NCBI RefSeq assembly: GCF_022352055.1 | Contig: NZ_JAKRWM010000001.1 | Location: 682,001 to 746,000, forward strand | DNA from: Cohnella mopanensis | GTDB taxonomy: Bacteria > Bacillota > Bacilli > Paenibacillales > Paenibacillaceae | Direction of reading: 5' to 3' | Length of the DNA stretch: 64,000 nucleotides | Shown: positions 61,239 to 64,000 of the stretch, piece by piece | Numbering within the stretch: the stretch's first letter is position 1 | Layout: every line of letters begins with the position of its first letter | Notes under the pieces: generated by a model | Databases searched by the model: none | What the model saw: only the letters and a program-made list of their open reading frames with translations | Told to the model about the DNA's origin: nothing | Program-made: the position numbers and the translations under genes

Positions 61239-61853
61239 ATGCCACGACTTCAAGGTAAACTAGTCATGCTACGGGAATATCGCAAAGATGATCTGCCTTG
61301 GATGCGCCAATGGGTGAACGATCCGGATATCGTACATCAATTGTCGGACATTTTTCTGTATCCGCAAGCGCTTGAGTCTACCGAAGCTTACTTGGAATCG
61401 ATGCTAGACGGCAGTTCGGATAGCAGAGGTTTCGTCATCGCGGATCCAGCGACGGAAGCTTATATCGGGCAAGTGAACTTGGATTCCATCGATTGGAAAA
61501 ACCGGGTTGGCAAAATAGGGATCGTTATTGGATCAACGGACAATTTCGGTCGTGGATTCGGTACGGAAGCCATGAGATTGCTTATTGATTTCGCTTTTCT
61601 CGATATGAATTTGAACCGATTGGAGCTCGAGGTATACGACTTCAACGAACGTGCCATTCGATGTTACTTGAACTGCGGATTCATACAGGAAGGCCGATTA
61701 CGGGAAAAGCTGTATAAGCAAGGCCGATACCTGGACGTGATTCAAATGGGTATGCTGAAATCGGATTGGAAAACGTTAAGAGGCGAACGTAAGCAACAGG
61801 TAGTCGTTCCAGATCCTACGCTGGTAAACGGAGAGGGAGAGGATACGCAATGA
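61239..61853 (+). CDS. GNAT N-acetyltransferase (RimJ/RimL type)
   Basis: A 204-residue acetyltransferase. VMLREYRKDDLPWMRQWVND near the N-terminus, GIVIGSTDNFGRGFGTEAMR with the acetyl-CoA loop near 100 and YDFNERAIRCYLNCGFIQEG near 135 are typical. The ribosome site AAGGAGG lies in the end of the HD gene. It overlaps vanW-like by 4 bases. The last 25 residues are low in structure. Acceptor unknown. Confidence 0.92.
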   Translation: MPRLQGKLVMLREYRKDDLPWMRQWVNDPDIVHQLSDIFLYPQALESTEAYLESMLDGSSDSRGFVIADPATEAYIGQVNLDSIDWKNRVGKIGIVIGSTDNFGRGFGTEAMRLLIDFAFLDMNLNRLELEVYDFNERAIRCYLNCGFIQEGRLREKLYKQGRYLDVIQMGMLKSDWKTLRGERKQQVVVPDPTLVNGEGEDTQ

Positions 61854-62668
61854 TGCCCGAGCTCCGTCCCATTGCTCGATCTCCGCTGCGACTTCGGATC
61901 GGCAAATGGGCGTACACGTCGCGAAGGTATATGGAGTGGATGTTCGGTAACGTTAAGTTTGCCCGATTGAAAAGTGCTTCTGATTTGCCATACAACGTGA
62001 AGCACCACCGAACGCCTCTTCTCAGGAAGCTTGCAAATACGGAAATGTGGTTGCAGCACAACAAAATCATCAACCTTAAAGTCGCCGTTCCTCGCCTTAA
62101 CGGGATTGTGCTTCGACCTGGCGAGACTTTCTCCTATTGGCGCTTGCTTGGCAAACCTACCCGGCGTAAAGGTTACGTCGACGGCATGATCCTATTCTGC
62201 GGCGAAGTTAGAACGGGCGTTGCGGGCGGTTTGTGCCAACTGTCCAATCTAATCTATTGGATGACGCTGCATACGGAGCTGACGGTCACCGAACGCCACC
62301 GTCATAGTTATGACGTGTTCCCGGATGCAGGACGTACCCAACCGTTCGGAAGCGGGGCTACTTGTTCTTACAATTACCGGGATTTGCGAATTACGAATCG
62401 TACTTCCGTGACTTATCGTTTGCAGCTGCAGTTGGATGGCGAATATTTGCTTGGTAGCTGGCAAGCCGATCAGCCTTCTCGTTATCGTTACGAGGTGAAG
62501 GAGAGGGGGCATGCAATTACCTCAGAACCTTGGGGCGGATATGTTCGGCATAATGCACTCTATCGGGACGTCTATGCTCTCGATGGAGATTGGCTGCGGG
62601 AAGAGGAAATTACGGAGAACCACTCTCTGATGATGTATTCGCCGCTGTTGAGCGAGGGCGAGGGCTAG
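61850..62668 (+). CDS. VanW-family protein
   Basis: A 272-residue protein. The VanW core is GETFSYWRLLGKPTRRKGY, then GEVRTGVAGGLCQLSNLIYW and TVTERHRHSYDVFP (residues 85-170). Unlike many VanW homologues it has no signal peptide or G5/peptidoglycan domains. VanW occurs in some vancomycin clusters but is not needed for resistance, and its activity is unknown. It is coupled to the GNAT gene by an ATGA overlap. No other van genes nearby. Confidence 0.9.
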   Translation: MMPELRPIARSPLRLRIGKWAYTSRRYMEWMFGNVKFARLKSASDLPYNVKHHRTPLLRKLANTEMWLQHNKIINLKVAVPRLNGIVLRPGETFSYWRLLGKPTRRKGYVDGMILFCGEVRTGVAGGLCQLSNLIYWMTLHTELTVTERHRHSYDVFPDAGRTQPFGSGATCSYNYRDLRITNRTSVTYRLQLQLDGEYLLGSWQADQPSRYRYEVKERGHAITSEPWGGYVRHNALYRDVYALDGDWLREEEITENHSLMMYSPLLSEGEG

Positions 62669-62706
62669 ATTCAATAGCATATTAGATTGATCACAGACAA
62701 GCGAGG

Positions 62707-62740
62707 CTGCTCCGTAAATCATTTTACGGGCAGTTTTTTT
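62707..62740 (+). terminator. Rho-independent terminator
   Basis: CTGC-CCGTAAA pairs with TTTACGG-GCAG with a bulged T, short loop, then seven T. Ends the HD/GNAT/VanW operon. Confidence 0.88.
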
Positions 62741-62744
62741 ATGT

Positions 62745-62929
62745 AACGGCACGGTTTGCCGCTATTGAGTAAGCTTTATCGCCGTATTTGCTGACGAACG
62801 GCACCGCGTGCTGTTATTTCGAACATAATCGGACATTTCATTGTAACTTTGCTCGAATAGCGGCACCGGGTACCTCTATCATGGAACAATCGCAGCTTTG
62901 TATCGGAATAACGGCACCGCGTGCCGCTA
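62745..62929. repeat. Cluster of four palindromic AACGGCACCGCGTGCCGCTA-type repeats
   Basis: Imperfect copies of a unit with sequence AACGGCACCGCGTGCCGCTA lie at 62745, 62797, 62859 and 62910. Spacing is 52, 62 and 51 bp. The core GGCAC-CGC-GTGCC can form a hairpin. Interrepeat sequences differ but share short pieces such as TTTGTATC. This fills most of the 395-base gap between the VanW-like gene and the GH18-like gene. No gene is seen in the gap. Not CRISPR: spacing is uneven and units diverge. Confidence 0.75.
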
Positions 62930-63063
62930 GTCTGAAACCTTGTATCTATCGGAAGAGCCAAACTCAACGAAACAAATCGAAATAGTCCCAGGGGCGGTTA
63001 CGGCATTCGGGTAAGTTCTGTTATAATTCTCCTATTCTAGCAAATGAAATGGGAGATTAGCCT

Positions 63064-64000
63064 ATGAAACCTTGGGAGAAATCGGTAGCAGCCGTAATTG
63101 CGAGTCTATGTATCTTGGGAAGCTCTACGCTAGGTTCTTCATCGGCGATGGCGAACACTACTGAAATAAAAATCGTGCTGGATGATGTTCCGTTATCTAT
63201 GGGAGTATCGCCTATCATTAAGAATAACGTTACGATGGTTCCTTTTCGGTCGTTGGCAAAAGCACTTGGCATCAAAGTCACTTGGGACAGTAAGACAAAG
63301 ACGGTGCTAGCAAGTGGAGTGATTAATGGTGCGGAGAAAAATGTCAGCCTTCAATTAGGTCAAAAAACAGCTGTCGTGGACGGGCAATCTGTAGCCTTAC
63401 TAACCGCTCCTCTTATGATGAATCAGCAGGTGTTCATTCCTCTTAACTTCTTCGGCACGCAATTCGGCGCTAAGGTCGGTTGGAGCCAACAGACGAATAC
63501 CGTATCAATCACATCCGCGAAAAAAGCGATGCATCTTCGTGCCTTCTACGCCATGGGCTCGTTCGCTCAGCGCGAGAGAATCCAATCGATGGATTCCGTT
63601 GCATTCGGATGGGCAAGAATAGACGAGAATGGCGGGCTTACCCTAGAAGGAAAAGACTACTATTGGCCCGCAGCGGCAGGTGAGACGACACCGGAATCGC
63701 TTGTGAGCGATGCCGTCGCAAATGGGGCTAAGCCTTATCTCATGGTTTACGCTGTGGATGGTAAAGGCGAGTTGACGAAAATGCTTAGCGATGAGTCGTT
63801 AAGGAATAGCTCAATCGACAAGATTGTAAGCTTAGCGTCTGATCATGGTTTTGGCGGTGTGTTGCTTGATTTCGAAGGTCTCGGTTTGCGTCTTGATCCT
63901 TTAGGTCAGCAGAAGCTTCTTAATGATTACGTACAAGCGATCGACAAGAAGCTGGAAGCAGTAGGGGTTAAGCTTAGCTTGGCCGTTCCGCCTCCGAATA
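63064..64000 (+). CDS. Exported stalk-domain / GH18-like glycoside hydrolase (3' end outside window)
   Basis: An N-terminal fragment of 312 residues, open at the window end. A signal peptide (about 1-31) leads to a copper-amine-oxidase-like stalk domain (about 34-155; TMVPFRSLAKALGIKVTWD, VFIPLNFFGTQFGAKVGW). From about 160 a TIM-barrel of the YaaH/YdhD glycoside hydrolase 18 type begins: LRAFYAMGSFAQR, VAFGWARIDENGGLTL and GFGGVLLDFEGLGLRLDP, where D-F-E carries the catalytic Glu. Relatives act on peptidoglycan or chitin-like polymers, often in spore cortex. GGGAG precedes the ATG. Confidence 0.88.
   Translation, partial: MKPWEKSVAAVIASLCILGSSTLGSSSAMANTTEIKIVLDDVPLSMGVSPIIKNNVTMVPFRSLAKALGIKVTWDSKTKTVLASGVINGAEKNVSLQLGQKTAVVDGQSVALLTAPLMMNQQVFIPLNFFGTQFGAKVGWSQQTNTVSITSAKKAMHLRAFYAMGSFAQRERIQSMDSVAFGWARIDENGGLTLEGKDYYWPAAAGETTPESLVSDAVANGAKPYLMVYAVDGKGELTKMLSDESLRNSSIDKIVSLASDHGFGGVLLDFEGLGLRLDPLGQQKLLNDYVQAIDKKLEAVGVKLSLAVPPPN

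Noticed and set aside
61850-62668. Vancomycin-resistance locus because of the VanW-like protein
   Set aside because: No vanA/B/D ligase, vanH, vanX or vanS/R genes accompany it; VanW-like proteins are common in Firmicutes.
62745-62929. Possible CRISPR array
   Set aside because: Only four diverged units with uneven spacing, each unit palindromic, and no cas gene in the window.

Overview
The window looks like the chromosome of a Gram-positive, endospore-forming member of the Paenibacillaceae (Cohnella/Paenibacillus type). Evidence: strong GGAGG-type ribosome sites, frequent TTG/GTG starts, many OmpR-type two-component systems, a sporulation-type diadenylate cyclase (CdaS), two exported proteins with copper-amine-oxidase-like stalk domains, an RCC1-repeat exported protein and a Bacillus-like lutABC cluster. 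I saw no rRNA, tRNA, CRISPR array or intact insertion sequence.

Region 1 (1-13.2 kb) is an envelope-stress/efflux block. A leftward response regulator/histidine kinase pair diverges from a rightward run: MacA-like adaptor, MacB-like ATPase, MacB-like permease, an ECF-like sigma factor, then a second regulator/kinase pair related to HssRS. After a terminator come a Gram-positive RND pump, its lipoprotein adaptor and a second, closely similar sigma factor. A set of 11-bp-spaced CTGAA/TTCAG repeats lies between the divergent operons.

Region 2 (13.2-25.7 kb) is metabolic: a membrane metallophosphoesterase, class II fructose-bisphosphatase (GlpX), an L-rhamnose operon (bifunctional aldolase/dehydrogenase, an Anabaena-sensory-rhodopsin-transducer-like protein, RhaA, RhaB, DeoR regulator), and the lactate-utilisation genes lutABC with a FadR-type GntR regulator.

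Region 3 (25.7-43.7 kb) is a string of mostly single genes: RCC1/stalk protein, large lipoprotein, SecA2-like ATPase, dGTPase-like HD protein, a MerR/thioredoxin pair behind a textbook MerR promoter, SDR, VTT protein, MFS exporter, CdaS, aldo/keto reductase, a zinc-finger membrane protein, LysE exporter, Nudix, HAD, UPF0489, an atypical carbamoyltransferase and a WYL regulator.

Region 4 (about 43.6-46.2 kb) is AT-rich and unlike its surroundings: XRE-cupin regulator, CynX-type MFS transporter, an internally deleted universal stress protein remnant and a possible membrane-protein remnant. It looks acquired and decaying.

Region 5 (46.2-64 kb) holds a GNAT, an ABC-F protein, a degenerate GIY-YIG/zinc-finger-DUF2087 pair, an orphan hisC, a GrpB-DinB fusion, a leftward signalling block (GGDEF-EAL protein with altered motifs, OmpR regulator, large hybrid kinase), a small LuxR-type protein convergent with a second HssRS-like pair, an HD/GNAT/VanW operon, a cluster of palindromic intergenic repeats, and a stalk-domain/GH18-like protein cut by the window end.
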